The notes under the pieces: model-generated
Database searches by the model: none
The model's input: the letters and a program-made list of their open reading frames with translations, nothing else
Told to the model about the DNA's origin: nothing
Program-made: the position numbers and the translations under genes
Shown: positions 1 through 8,173 of the stretch, piece after piece
How the letters are laid out: every line of letters starts with the position of its first letter
Numbering within the stretch: the stretch's first letter is position 1
DNA from: CAXTSE01 sp964246985
GTDB lineage: Bacteria > Actinomycetota > Actinomycetes > Actinomycetales > Microbacteriaceae
Assembly: GCA_964246985.1 (NCBI GenBank)
Contig: CAXTSE010000006.1
Location: 1-64,000 of the forward strand
DNA length: 64,000 nt
Reading direction: 5' to 3'

Positions 1-1183
1 ACTCCTGGTCGGTGCCGGGCAGGTAGCCGGGCACGTCCACGAGGGTGAGGATCGGCACCGAGAACGCGTCGCAGAACCGCACGAAGCGCGCCGCCTTCTC
101 GCCGGCCTCGATGTTCAGGGTGCCCGCCATCGCCTGCGGCTGGTTGGCGATGATGCCGACGGAGCGACCCTCGACACGGGCGAACCCGATCACGATGTTG
201 GGCGCGTAGAGCGGCTGCACCTCGAGGAAGTCCTCGTTGTCGACGATCCGCTCGATGACGGCCTTGACGTCGTAGGGCTGGTTCGGCGAGTCGGGGATGA
301 TCGTGTTGAGCTTGCGGTCGGAGTCGGTGATCTCGAGCTCGACCTCGCTCTCGTAGACCGGCAGCTCGGCCAGGTTGTTGTCGGGCAGGAACGAGATCAG
401 CGCCCGCGCGTAGTCGAGGGCGTCGTCCTCGTCGGAGGCGAGGTAGTGCGAGACGCCCGAGATCGTATTGTGCGTCAGCGCACCGCCGAGCTCCTCGAAG
501 CCGACGTCCTCGCCGGTGACCGTCTTGATGACGTCGGGTCCGGTGACGAACATCTGGCTGGTCTTGTCGACCATGATCACGAAGTCGGTGAGGGCGGGCG
601 AGTAGACGGCGCCGCCCGCGGCCGGGCCCATGATGATGGAGATCTGGGGGATGACGCCGGAGGCCTGCGTGTTCAGGCGGAAGATCTCGCCGTACTTGCC
701 CAGAGCGACGACGCCCTCCTGGATGCGCGCTCCGCCGGAGTCGAGCATGCCGATGATGGGGACCCCGGTCTTGAGGGCGAGCTGCATGACCTTGATGATC
801 TTCTCGCCGGCGACCTCGCCCAGCGATCCGCCGAAGATCGTGAAGTCCTGTGCGTAGACGGCGACCTGGCGACCGTGGATGGTCCCGGTCCCGGTGACGA
901 CGGCGTCGCCGTACGGGCGGTTCTTCTCCATGCCGAACGCGTGGGTGCGGTGGCGCACGAACTCGTCGAGCTCGACGAAGCTGCCCTGGTCGAGCAGCTG
1001 GTCGATCCGCTCGCGGGCGGTCTTCTTGCCCTTCGCGTGCTGCTTCTCGATGGCGGCGGCGCCGCTGGCCGTCACGGCTTCGTGATACCGCACCTTCAGG
1101 TCGGCGATCCGGCCCGCCGTGGTCATCAGGTCGGGGATGTGCGGATCAGAGACGTGCGGGTCGGGCGTAGCGTCGGCGGTCAC
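1..1183 (-). CDS. accD5: Acyl-CoA carboxylase beta subunit (propionyl/acetyl-CoA type), 3' end missing
   Basis: Carboxyltransferase subunit that moves the carboxyl group from carboxy-biotin to acetyl- or propionyl-CoA, giving the malonyl-CoA or methylmalonyl-CoA used for lipid synthesis in the cytoplasm. The 394 visible codons start with GTG at 1183 and run off the left edge, so roughly the last quarter of a family member of about 530 residues is missing. Visible family motifs are DSGGARIQEG and the oxyanion-loop GPAAGGAVYSPAL. A TAnnnT hexamer 7 bases upstream of the GTG supports this start. The gene lies next to ppm and birA; birA makes the ligase that biotinylates the partner alpha subunit. 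The mycobacterial AccD5 gene has the same birA neighbour. The acyl-CoA preference cannot be read from sequence alone. Confidence 0.93.
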   Translation of the reverse strand, partial: MTADATPDPHVSDPHIPDLMTTAGRIADLKVRYHEAVTASGAAAIEKQHAKGKKTARERIDQLLDQGSFVELDEFVRHRTHAFGMEKNRPYGDAVVTGTGTIHGRQVAVYAQDFTIFGGSLGEVAGEKIIKVMQLALKTGVPIIGMLDSGGARIQEGVVALGKYGEIFRLNTQASGVIPQISIIMGPAAGGAVYSPALTDFVIMVDKTSQMFVTGPDVIKTVTGEDVGFEELGGALTHNTISGVSHYLASDEDDALDYARALISFLPDNNLAELPVYESEVELEITDSDRKLNTIIPDSPNQPYDVKAVIERIVDNEDFLEVQPLYAPNIVIGFARVEGRSVGIIANQPQAMAGTLNIEAGEKAARFVRFCDAFSVPILTLVDVPGYLPGTDQE

Positions 1184-1190
1184 GGCGTTC

Positions 1191-1196
1191 AGCCTA
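1191..1196 (-). promoter_or_regulatory. -10 hexamer TAGGCT, leaderless accD5 start
   Basis: TAGGCT read on the minus strand lies 7 bases before the GTG of accD5. This spacing puts transcription start at or near the start codon. No convincing -35 was identified. Confidence 0.55.
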
Positions 1197-1201
1197 CCCA
1201 G

Positions 1202-1975
1202 TCAGGTGCCCGCGGGACGGCGCGAGCGCCGCGTCAGCCCCCACCAGGTGACCCGCGCCATGGCCTCCACGACGATCCCCATGCCCATCTTGGACGCGCC
1301 CGCGATGCGGTCGGTGAACGTGATCGGCACCTCCCCCACGCGGTGGCCGGTCTCGATCATCCGCAGCGTCATGTCGATCTGGAAGCAGTAGCCGCGCGAG
1401 GTCACCGACCGCAGGTCGAGCTCGCGCAGGGCGGAGGCGCGATAGGCCCGGTAGCCGCCCGTCGAGTCGCGGACGTGCATGCGCAGCAGGAGGCGGGCGT
1501 AGAGGTTGGCGGCCCGGCTGAGAAGCTCGCGGCGCTTCGCCCAGTTCTCGACGCGACCGCCGGCGACCCACCGCGAGCCGATCACGAGGTCGACCCGCCG
1601 GCCGGCTCGGGTGTCGACGAGAGCGTCGAGCATCGCGGGCAGCGCCTCGGCCGGGTGGGACCCGTCTGCGTCCATCTCGACGACCGTGTCGTATCCCTCG
1701 GCGAGGGCACGCTGGAATCCGGCGAGGTAGGCCTGCCCGAGCCCCGCGCGGCCTCGGCGGTGCAGCACGCTGATGCGAGGATCGTCGGCTGCCATCCGGT
1801 CGGCCAGCAGGCCGGTGCCGTCGGGGCTGGCGTCGTCGACCACGAGCACGTCGACGTCGGGGACCACGTCGAGCAGGTGGCCGACCACCCGCTCGAGGTT
1901 CTCGACCTCGTCGTACGTGGGCACCACGACCACCGCGCGCGGGCGGCCGTCGGGGCGCGGTTCGGGAGCTGCCAT
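1202..1975 (-). CDS. Polyprenol-phosphate mannose synthase (GT2, DPM1-like)
   Basis: GT2 enzyme of 257 residues that transfers mannose from GDP-mannose to polyprenyl phosphate, supplying a lipid-linked donor for mannosylation outside the cell. The N-terminal nucleotide-binding fold shows VVPTYDEVENL and VVDDASPDGTG, then the DxD-containing DADGSHP and the DPM1-type elements VIGSRWVAGG, STGGYRAYR and EVPITFTDR. No C-terminal membrane anchor or Lnt domain is present, so this is the single-domain form rather than the two-domain mycobacterial Ppm1. ATG at 1975 is chosen because similarity starts just after it; an upstream in-frame GTG exists. It is transcribed in the same direction as accD5, 18 bases before it, and divergently from birA. 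GDP-glucose or another donor is possible. Confidence 0.85.
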   Translation of the reverse strand: MAAPEPRPDGRPRAVVVVPTYDEVENLERVVGHLLDVVPDVDVLVVDDASPDGTGLLADRMAADDPRISVLHRRGRAGLGQAYLAGFQRALAEGYDTVVEMDADGSHPAEALPAMLDALVDTRAGRRVDLVIGSRWVAGGRVENWAKRRELLSRAANLYARLLLRMHVRDSTGGYRAYRASALRELDLRSVTSRGYCFQIDMTLRMIETGHRVGEVPITFTDRIAGASKMGMGIVVEAMARVTWWGLTRRSRRPAGT

Positions 1976-1985
1976 CGTGATGCCC

Positions 1986-1991
1986 ACTGTA
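1986..1991 (-). promoter_or_regulatory. -10 hexamer TACAGT for the mannose synthase gene
   Basis: TACAGT on the minus strand ends 10 bases before the ATG at 1975, so the message would have almost no leader. It lies in the 124-base divergent region shared with birA. Confidence 0.4.
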
Positions 1992-2086
1992 GCTTTCGGC
2001 AGGGCGGGCTCCGGCCCCGCCCCCGGCACGTCCCCCGCCCGGCGGCAGCTCGCGGGGAGCCTCCGGGCTGACCGTCGGCGGATGCC

Positions 2087-2092
2087 TAGGCT
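2087..2092 (+). promoter_or_regulatory. -10 hexamer TAGGCT, leaderless birA start
   Basis: TAGGCT ends 7 bases before the birA ATG at 2100. There is no Shine-Dalgarno sequence between them (GAGCCCC), which agrees with a leaderless message. Confidence 0.55.
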
Positions 2093-2099
2093 GAGCCCC

Positions 2100-2894
2100 A
2101 TGGACTTCCCCCTCTCGCGCGCGCTCGCCCCCGAGCTCGTCGTGCGGGACACCTCGCCGTCCACCAACTCGGAGCTCGTCGCCCTGGCGCGCGAGGGGGC
2201 GCTTCCGCCGTTCACTGCTCTCGTGACTCTCGACCAGACCGCTGGGCGCGGGCGCCTCGGGCGCTCGTGGCAGGCGCCCGCGGGCTCGGCGCTCGCGTGC
2301 TCCGTCTACCTCACGCCGCAGACCGACGGCGGGGCCCCCCTGCCCCTCGACCGGTTCGGGTGGTTCGCGTTCGTGGCCGGCGTCGCGATGACCGAGACGA
2401 TCCGCGCGCTGCTGCCCGGCGCATCCGTCGGCCTCAAGTGGCCGAACGACGTGCTGGTCGGTCCCGATGCTCGCAAGGTGTGCGGCATCCTCGCCGAGCT
2501 GGTGCCCGAGCGGTCGGCCCTGGTCATCGGGGCCGGGGTCAACGTCGGCATGTCGGCCGACGAGCTGCCCGTCGAGACGGCGACCTCGCTCGCCGTCGAG
2601 GGATCCCGCGCCGACCCCGACACCGTGCTAGCCGGGTATCTCGAGCGCCTGCGCCACCACGCCGACCGCTTCACCTCGACGGGGGGAGACGCGGACGCCA
2701 GCGGCCTCCGGGCGCGGTCCCGCGCCCTCTGTGCGACCCTCGGTCGCGACGTGCGCGTCGAGCTCCCCGACGGATCGCAGCTCGTCGGGACCGCGACCGA
2801 CCTCGACTCCGACGGCCGCCTCGAGGTGCGCATCGGCGACGGGTCGACGGTGGCCGTCGCGGCCGGCGACGTCACGCATCTGAGGCACCTGTGA
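2100..2894 (+). CDS. birA: Biotin--[acetyl-CoA-carboxylase] ligase
   Basis: Activates biotin with ATP and attaches it to the lysine of the biotin-carrier domain of acyl-CoA carboxylases. The 264-residue protein carries the biotinyl-AMP loop GRGRLGRSW (about residues 47-55), KWPNDVLV and the RKVCGIL segment, followed by a small C-terminal SH3-like domain. It starts almost at once with the catalytic domain and has no N-terminal helix-turn-helix, so it should not act as a repressor, unlike E. coli BirA. It lies close to accD5, whose carboxylase complex is its likely substrate, and overlaps the next gene by four bases (GTGA), suggesting translational coupling. Confidence 0.93.
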   Translation: MDFPLSRALAPELVVRDTSPSTNSELVALAREGALPPFTALVTLDQTAGRGRLGRSWQAPAGSALACSVYLTPQTDGGAPLPLDRFGWFAFVAGVAMTETIRALLPGASVGLKWPNDVLVGPDARKVCGILAELVPERSALVIGAGVNVGMSADELPVETATSLAVEGSRADPDTVLAGYLERLRHHADRFTSTGGDADASGLRARSRALCATLGRDVRVELPDGSQLVGTATDLDSDGRLEVRIGDGSTVAVAAGDVTHLRHL

Positions 2895-3457
2895 CGCTCG
2901 ATCCGAATGCGCCTCCCGGCCCGCCGCCCGAGTCGGTGGTGGCGCGCCTCCGCCCGCACGGCCGGTTCCTCGTGTGGCCGGGCATCGCCCTCATCGTCGA
3001 CGCGGGGGCGACCGCCTACTTCGCCGGCAGCTTCCCGCAGGAGTGGCTCAACTGGACGGTGCTCGGCGCCGGAGCGCTGATCGCGATCCTGCTCTTCTTC
3101 GTGCCCCTCCTCTCCTGGCTCGCCTGCACGTACACGATCACGACGCGGCGCATCGTGCTGCGCGACGGCGTGCTGGTGCGCACACGACAGGAGCTGCTGC
3201 ACAGTCGCGGCTACGACGTGACGGTGCGGAAGGCCGGGCTGCAGATGCTGTTCGGCACCGGCGACGTGCTCATCGACACCGGACACGAGACCCCGGTCCG
3301 GCTGCGCGATGTGCCGTCGGCCGACCTCGTGCAGTCGGCGCTCCACGACCTGATGGAGTCGAGCCTCAATCCCCTGGCCGCGCGACGGCAGCAGGACCGG
3401 TCGCGGCAGGGACCGAGATCGGATCCGGACGAGACGACGGCGTGGGGGGTGCGCTGA
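2891..3457 (+). CDS. PH domain-containing membrane protein (bPH2/YdbS-like)
   Basis: Membrane protein of 188 residues and unknown molecular role. Two hydrophobic segments (about residues 31-48 and 55-78) are followed by a small bacterial PH-like domain with the family signature YTITTRRIVLRDGVL and RDVPSADLV. The C-terminal 30 residues are polar and look disordered. GTG at 2891 overlaps the birA stop by four bases. The last 92 bases are also coding on the opposite strand, for the tail of the GtrA protein. The same neighbour order (birA, PH protein, GtrA protein, purK) is known in mycobacteria (Rv3279c to Rv3276c), so this is conserved core rather than part of the glycan locus. Confidence 0.82.
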   Translation: MTLDPNAPPGPPPESVVARLRPHGRFLVWPGIALIVDAGATAYFAGSFPQEWLNWTVLGAGALIAILLFFVPLLSWLACTYTITTRRIVLRDGVLVRTRQELLHSRGYDVTVRKAGLQMLFGTGDVLIDTGHETPVRLRDVPSADLVQSALHDLMESSLNPLAARRQQDRSRQGPRSDPDETTAWGVR

Positions 3458-3944
3458 CCGCGGCACCGGCATCGGCACCCGCCTCGAGCTCGTCGTCGAA
3501 GACCGGCGGCGCGGTCTCGCCGCGATGGGGTGCGAACACCCAGGCGCGGTAGAGGGTGAAGCGGAACAGCGTGCCGAGCCCCAGGCCGATCACGTTCGAC
3601 GAGATGTTGTCGGCCAGGACGCTCGTGAACCCGAGCAGGTAGTGCGAGACGAACAGGCAGCCGAGGCCGATGAGCAGGCCGCCCGCGGCGACGATCGCGA
3701 ACTGCACGCCCTCGCGCACGAGCTGCGGACCGCGATGCTCGCGGAAGGTCCAGTGGCGGTTGCCGAGCCAGTTGAAGACGACGGCGACCAGCGTCGACAG
3801 GATCTTGGCGAGCACCGGCCCCTCGTGGAGGTTCTCGGGGCTGAGCAGGGTCGTCCTGAGGAGGTTGAAGATCGTCAGGTCGATGATGAACCCGCCGGCG
3901 CCGACGACGCCGAACCGCGCGAACTGGGCGGCGAGCTTGCGCAT
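3366..3944 (-). CDS. GtrA family membrane protein
   Basis: Small multi-pass membrane protein of the GtrA family, which is thought to help move polyprenol-linked sugars across the membrane. The 192 residues contain four predicted membrane helices within about the first 140, with the typical opening RFGVVGAGGFIIDL and NFLGNRHWTF-like NWLGNRHWTFR. The remaining 50 or so residues are a low-complexity acidic, Ala/Pro-rich tail. ATG at 3944 is preceded by AAGGA about 10 bases upstream. The tail coding region overlaps the end of the PH-domain gene in antisense. It is divergent from purK. The link to the mannose-phosphate lipid made by the enzyme at 1202 is inference. Confidence 0.85.
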   Translation of the reverse strand: MRKLAAQFARFGVVGAGGFIIDLTIFNLLRTTLLSPENLHEGPVLAKILSTLVAVVFNWLGNRHWTFREHRGPQLVREGVQFAIVAAGGLLIGLGCLFVSHYLLGFTSVLADNISSNVIGLGLGTLFRFTLYRAWVFAPHRGETAPPVFDDELEAGADAGAAVSAPPTPSSRPDPISVPAATGPAAVARPGD

Positions 3945-4027
3945 CGGGTGAACATCCTTCGGGGCAATAGGGTCGTAGACGCGAGAGTCTAATCGCGGGT
4001 GATGTGAGGCGTTCGTAAGGAGCAGCC

Positions 4028-5143
4028 GTGCGGGTTGGTGTGATCGGCGGAGGCCAGCTGGCGCGCATGATGGTGCCGCCCGCCGTGGCGCTCGGTCTCG
4101 AGATCCGCGTGCTCGCTGAGACCGAAGGCTCATCAGCCGACATCGCGGCGACGGCAGTCGGCGACTACCGCGACGCGGAGACGGTGCTCGCCTTCGCACG
4201 GCAGGTCGACGTCGTGACGTTCGACCACGAGCACGTGCCCCAGGACGTGCTGACCCGCCTCGTCGCCGAGGGCATCGCGGTGCATCCGGGACCGGATGCG
4301 CTCGCCGTCGCGCAGGACAAGCTCGTCATGCGCGAGCGGCTCACCGCGGCGGGGGCACCCGTGCCCGCCTGGGCCGCCGTGCACGACGCGGCCGAGCTCG
4401 GCGCCTTCCTGGCCGAGCACGGGGGTGCGGCCGTCGTGAAGACGCCGCGCGGCGGATACGACGGCAAGGGCGTGCGCGTCGTCCGCGCCGCCGACGCCGC
4501 CGACGACTGGTTCGCCGGGGCGGGCGCGTCACCGCTGCTCGTCGAGGAGCTGGTCGACTTCCGTCGCGAGCTCGCCCAGCTGGTCGCGCGACGCCCGAGC
4601 GGCGAGGTGGTCGCCTGGCCTCTCGTCGAGACGGTGCAGCGCGACGGGGTCTGCGCCGAGGTGACCGCTCCCGCTCCGGAGGCGGGCGGGCTGTCGGTCG
4701 AGGCGGCGGCGCTCGCCGTGCGCATCGCCCAGGAGCTCGGGGTCACGGGCGTCCTGGCCGTCGAGCTCTTCGAGACGACCGACGGCCGCCTGCTCATCAA
4801 CGAGCTCGCGATGCGTCCGCACAACACCGGGCACTGGTCGATCGACGGAAGCGTGACCGGCCAGTTCGAGCAGCATCTGCGCGCGGTGCTCGACCTGCCG
4901 CTCGGCGACCCGTCCCCACTCGCTCCGTGGTCGGTGATGGTGAACGTGCTGGGCGGACCGGAGGGCGCCACGATGCCCGACCGCTACCCGGCGGCGCTCG
5001 CCGCGCATCCGGCGGTGAAGTTCCACTCGTACGGCAAGCTGTCGCGCCCCGGACGCAAGGTCGGACACGTCACGGGCGTCGGCGACGACCTCGAGGCGGT
5101 CCGCGCCGGGGCGCGTGCCGCGGCGGGGTTCTTCAGCGACTGA
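4028..5143 (+). CDS. purK: 5-(carboxyamino)imidazole ribonucleotide synthase
   Basis: ATP-grasp enzyme of purine synthesis that makes N5-CAIR from AIR, ATP and bicarbonate in the cytoplasm. The 371 residues begin with the preATP-grasp glycine loop VIGGGQLARMM, continue with FDHEHVP and the ATP-grasp loop TPRGGYDGKGV (about residues 138-148), and end with the NELAMRPHNTGHWS metal-binding segment. Length is normal for the family. GTG at 4028 has a clear AAGGAG ribosome-binding site 6 bases upstream, in contrast to the many leaderless starts nearby. The next gene, purE, uses the product. Confidence 0.96.
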   Translation: MRVGVIGGGQLARMMVPPAVALGLEIRVLAETEGSSADIAATAVGDYRDAETVLAFARQVDVVTFDHEHVPQDVLTRLVAEGIAVHPGPDALAVAQDKLVMRERLTAAGAPVPAWAAVHDAAELGAFLAEHGGAAVVKTPRGGYDGKGVRVVRAADAADDWFAGAGASPLLVEELVDFRRELAQLVARRPSGEVVAWPLVETVQRDGVCAEVTAPAPEAGGLSVEAAALAVRIAQELGVTGVLAVELFETTDGRLLINELAMRPHNTGHWSIDGSVTGQFEQHLRAVLDLPLGDPSPLAPWSVMVNVLGGPEGATMPDRYPAALAAHPAVKFHSYGKLSRPGRKVGHVTGVGDDLEAVRAGARAAAGFFSD

Positions 5144-5147
5144 CGTC

Positions 5148-5153
5148 TACCAT
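5148..5153 (+). promoter_or_regulatory. -10 hexamer TACCAT, leaderless purE start
   Basis: TACCAT lies in the 16-base gap after purK and ends 6 bases before the purE GTG at 5160. It could give purE an independent leaderless message besides read-through from purK. Confidence 0.4.
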
Positions 5154-5159
5154 GGCGGG

Positions 5160-5690
5160 GTGTCAGACACTCCCGCCCCCTCGGCAGCGCCGCTCGTCGC
5201 CGTCGTCATGGGCTCCGACTCCGACTGGCCTGTCATGGCGGATGCGTCCGAGACGCTGACCGCGTTCGGCATCTCCCACGAGGTCGAGGTGGTCTCGGCC
5301 CACCGCACGCCGCAGCGCATGATCGCGTTCGGCGAGCAGGCCGCGAGCCGCGGCATCCGCGTCATCATCGCGGGCGCCGGCGGAGCCGCGCACCTGCCCG
5401 GCATGCTCGCGTCGGTGACGACGCTCCCCGTCGTCGGCGTCCCCGTGCCGCTGGCCACGCTCGACGGTCTGGACTCCCTTCTGTCGATCGTGCAGATGCC
5501 CGCGGGCATCCCCGTCGCGACGGTGTCGATCGGCGGGGCGCGCAACGCCGGTCTGCTCGCCGCCCGCATCCTGGCCTCCGGCGACGCCGTGCTCTCTGAG
5601 AAGCTGGCCGCGTACGCAGCGGATCTCGCCTCGCTCGTCGAGGAGAAGAACGTCGCACTGCAGGCGGCGCGAGGGCAGCAGCAGCGGTGA
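5160..5690 (+). CDS. purE: N5-carboxyaminoimidazole ribonucleotide mutase
   Basis: Class I PurE, which converts N5-CAIR to CAIR in purine synthesis. Diagnostic segments are MGSDSDWPVM (residues about 16-25), SAHRTP and the glycine-rich GAGGAAHLPGM. The 176 residues match the family. GTG at 5160 is preferred over the upstream in-frame start because the extra residues are not PurE-like and a -10 hexamer lies just before 5160. The stop overlaps the LCP gene start by four bases, so purE and the wall-ligase gene are probably coupled in translation. In mycobacteria purE and purK are also adjacent. Confidence 0.96.
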   Translation: MSDTPAPSAAPLVAVVMGSDSDWPVMADASETLTAFGISHEVEVVSAHRTPQRMIAFGEQAASRGIRVIIAGAGGAAHLPGMLASVTTLPVVGVPVPLATLDGLDSLLSIVQMPAGIPVATVSIGGARNAGLLAARILASGDAVLSEKLAAYAADLASLVEEKNVALQAARGQQQR

Positions 5691-7030
5691 GCGCGTCGAC
5701 GCCGGTGCGCGATCCCGATGTGAGGTCGCAGCCGCTCATGACCAAGCGGGCCTGGTGGCTCGTGGGGCTGAACATCCTCATCCCCGGTTCGGCGCAGGTG
5801 CTCGCCGGAGACCGACGGATGGGACGCTTCGGACTCGGCGCGACCCTGGTCCTGTGGGTCATCGCGGCCGCGGCCATCGCATTGGCCGTCGTCAACCGCA
5901 GCCTCCTCGTGGGGCTGCTGACCAACAGCATCGTGCTCATCGTCCTGGTGGTGCTGCTCGCCTTCTACGCGATCCTCTGGGTCGTCATGACCCTCGACAC
6001 GCTGCGGCTCGTGCGGCTGGTGCGTGTCGCGCCGTCCGCGCGCGCCTTCGTGGGCGGACTCGCCGTCGTGGCCCTCATCGTCACCTCGGGCGGCGCGGGC
6101 TACGCCGCGACCAACGCCGTCTCGGCCATCGGCCTGCTCGACACCGTCTTCTCCGGCGGCCAGGTCGCCCCGCCGATCGACGGCCGGTACAACATCCTCC
6201 TGCTCGGGGGCGACGCGGGCCCCGACCGCATGGGCCTCCGGCCCGACAGCATCTCGGTCGCGAGCATCGACGCCGAGACCGGCGCGGCCGTGATCTTCGG
6301 CCTGCCTCGCAACATGGAGCTCGTGCCGTTCGTCGAGGGATCGCCGCTGTACGGCCCGTTCCCCGACGGCTACGACTGCGGCGACGACTGCCTGCTGAAC
6401 TACCTCTACACGTACGGTCAGGACCACCCGGACCTGTACCCCGAGGCCGTCTCCGGCGGCAGCAACCCGGGGATCGAGGCCACCAAGGACGCGGTCGAGG
6501 GTGTGCTCGGCATCACCCTGCAGTACTTCGTGCTGATCGACATGCAAGGCTTCAGCGACCTGATCGACGCCCTCGGCGGGGTCGACATCACCGTCGCCGA
6601 ACGGCTGCCCTACGGGTCGAACAACTACGACGACGGATCGTCGGCGCCCCCGCTCGGCTACATCGAGGCGGGCGAGCAGCACATGAGCGGCCAGGTGGCG
6701 CTCTGGTACGCGCGGTCGCGGTACCAGTCCAACGACTACCAGCGCATGGAGAGGCAGCGGCAGGTGCAGGAGGCGCTGCTCAAGCAGTTCGAGCCGAGCA
6801 ACGTGCTGCTGAAGTTCCAGGCGGTCGCGGCGGCCGGCGGCGAGGTGGTGTCGACCGACATCCCGCAGCCGATGCTGAGCTACTTCGTCGAGCTGGCCGG
6901 CAAGACGCGCGCCCTGCCGATCGAGAAGCTCAACTTCGCCCCGCCCGAGGTGCCGGACACTGCGCACCCCGACTTCGCGGCGATCCAGGCCCGCGTCGCC
7001 GAGATGCTCGCGCCGCCTGTCGAGGGCTGA
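5687..7030 (+). CDS. LytR-CpsA-Psr (LCP) family glycopolymer ligase
   Basis: Membrane-anchored enzyme of a family that transfers lipid-linked wall glycopolymers onto peptidoglycan. The 447 residues start with a cytoplasmic stretch and about three hydrophobic segments within the first 135 residues, then a large extracellular LCP domain: YNILLLGGDAGPD, RPDSISVASID and FGLPRNM stand where the family has GSDxR, RTDT and SIPRD. DLIDALGGVDI and YARSRYQSNDYQRMERQRQ are typical of the second half. Near the end is only a weak C-terminal extension. GTG at 5687 overlaps purE by four bases. It borders the glycan locus, so it may attach one of those glycans to the wall, but that is inference. Confidence 0.92.
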   Translation: MSASTPVRDPDVRSQPLMTKRAWWLVGLNILIPGSAQVLAGDRRMGRFGLGATLVLWVIAAAAIALAVVNRSLLVGLLTNSIVLIVLVVLLAFYAILWVVMTLDTLRLVRLVRVAPSARAFVGGLAVVALIVTSGGAGYAATNAVSAIGLLDTVFSGGQVAPPIDGRYNILLLGGDAGPDRMGLRPDSISVASIDAETGAAVIFGLPRNMELVPFVEGSPLYGPFPDGYDCGDDCLLNYLYTYGQDHPDLYPEAVSGGSNPGIEATKDAVEGVLGITLQYFVLIDMQGFSDLIDALGGVDITVAERLPYGSNNYDDGSSAPPLGYIEAGEQHMSGQVALWYARSRYQSNDYQRMERQRQVQEALLKQFEPSNVLLKFQAVAAAGGEVVSTDIPQPMLSYFVELAGKTRALPIEKLNFAPPEVPDTAHPDFAAIQARVAEMLAPPVEG

Positions 7031-7033
7031 CCG

Positions 7034-8173
7034 CTACAGGTCGGCGTGCAGCTGCCAGACCTTCTCGGCGGAGTCGCGCCAGCTGAACGCTCCCGCGCGA
7101 TCCTGGCCCGAGACGCCGAGCATCGTGCGCCCGGCGTCGTCCTCGAGGAGGCCCGCGATCGCTTCGCCCAGCCGTGCCGGGTAGCCGTCGGCGTCCTGGC
7201 GCGGCACGCTGAGTCCGGCGTCCGCCGCGATCTCGACGAGTGCGGGAGCGTCGGAGTGCACGACGGGACGGCCGAACGCGAAGGCCTCGAGCATCGCCAG
7301 CCCGAACCCCTCCTCGAGGCTCGGCTGCACGACGATCGTCGCGCCGGCGAGGATCGCCGCCAGATCGTCATGGCCGACGGTGCCGAGGACGCGCACGCGC
7401 TCGGGGTCGACACCCGCATCCGCGGCGATCGCCCGGAGCTCCACCTCGGCGCTCGGCTGGGCTCCCGCGACGAGCAAGGGGATGCCGCGGGTGCCGGGAT
7501 CGGCGAGCCCGCGCACGAGCGGCTCGAGACCCTTGCGCGGCTCCCACCCGGCCATCGTCAGCAGGAAGTCGCCGTGGATGCCGTGCCGGTCGCGCCGCTC
7601 GCGGGCATCGGCCTGCCGCGTGAGCGTCGAGCTCGGGGCGCCGCCGATCACGCGCACGCGCTCGCCGAGCGAGAGGTGCTCGGACAGCTCGGCGGCGACG
7701 GCGTGCGTCGGCACCACGACGGCGTCGGCGTACTTCTCGGCGCGCTTGCCCATGCCGCGGGCCCAGCTGGCGGAACGCGGGGGGAGCAGCTCGGGCCGGG
7801 TCCAGGCGACAGCGTCGTGGATCGTGACGACGGTCTGCGTGCCCGCGACAGCGTGCCGATCGTGGCGGCTGAGCGGAGCCAGGAGGCTCGTCGCGTGGAC
7901 CATCCCGGATCCGGGGAGGAGGGTGAAGCCGTGCTGCCAGGCGGCCGACAGCTCCCGTCGGGCGAGCGGGCTCTTGTAGAGCTCCTCCAGACCTGGCAGG
8001 CGCACGCGCAGCTCGTCGTAGTCGTCCTCGGGGGATGCCGAGACGATCCCCGACACCCGCGACCCGCGGGGCGCAGTGGCGATCAGCTGCCGCGTGAGCT
8101 CCTCGGCGTAGCGCCCGATGCCGGTGGGAGTCGCCGAGACGACGTCGTCGACGATCACGCGCAGAGTGCTCAT
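7034..8173 (-). CDS. Glycosyltransferase family 4 (GT-B)
   Basis: GT-B enzyme of 379 residues, probably cytoplasmic or at the inner membrane face. The N-terminal acceptor half contains TPTGIGRYAEEL (about residues 15-26) and VVTIHDAVAW. The C-terminal donor half contains GWEPRKGLEPLV and the EEGFGLAMLEAFAFGRPVV signature with the spaced glutamates of GT4 retaining enzymes. The start ATG overlaps the rmlD stop by four bases, so it is the last gene of a probable GT2-rmlB-rmlD-GT4 operon. Linkage to dTDP-rhamnose genes makes rhamnose or a sugar on the same glycan a reasonable substrate, but donor and acceptor cannot be read from sequence. Confidence 0.88.
   Translation of the reverse strand: MSTLRVIVDDVVSATPTGIGRYAEELTRQLIATAPRGSRVSGIVSASPEDDYDELRVRLPGLEELYKSPLARRELSAAWQHGFTLLPGSGMVHATSLLAPLSRHDRHAVAGTQTVVTIHDAVAWTRPELLPPRSASWARGMGKRAEKYADAVVVPTHAVAAELSEHLSLGERVRVIGGAPSSTLTRQADARERRDRHGIHGDFLLTMAGWEPRKGLEPLVRGLADPGTRGIPLLVAGAQPSAEVELRAIAADAGVDPERVRVLGTVGHDDLAAILAGATIVVQPSLEEGFGLAMLEAFAFGRPVVHSDAPALVEIAADAGLSVPRQDADGYPARLGEAIAGLLEDDAGRTMLGVSGQDRAGAFSWRDSAEKVWQLHADL

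Noticed and set aside
446..2071. Plus-strand open frame of 541 codons, rich in Arg/Asp/His/Gly
   Set aside because: It is antisense to accD5 and the mannose synthase gene, has no recognisable domain, and its composition is the usual antisense frame of GC-rich coding DNA.
5147..6967. Minus-strand open frame of 606 codons
   Set aside because: It is antisense to purE and the LCP gene, which have clear family motifs; its own sequence is His/Arg/Asp-rich with no domain.
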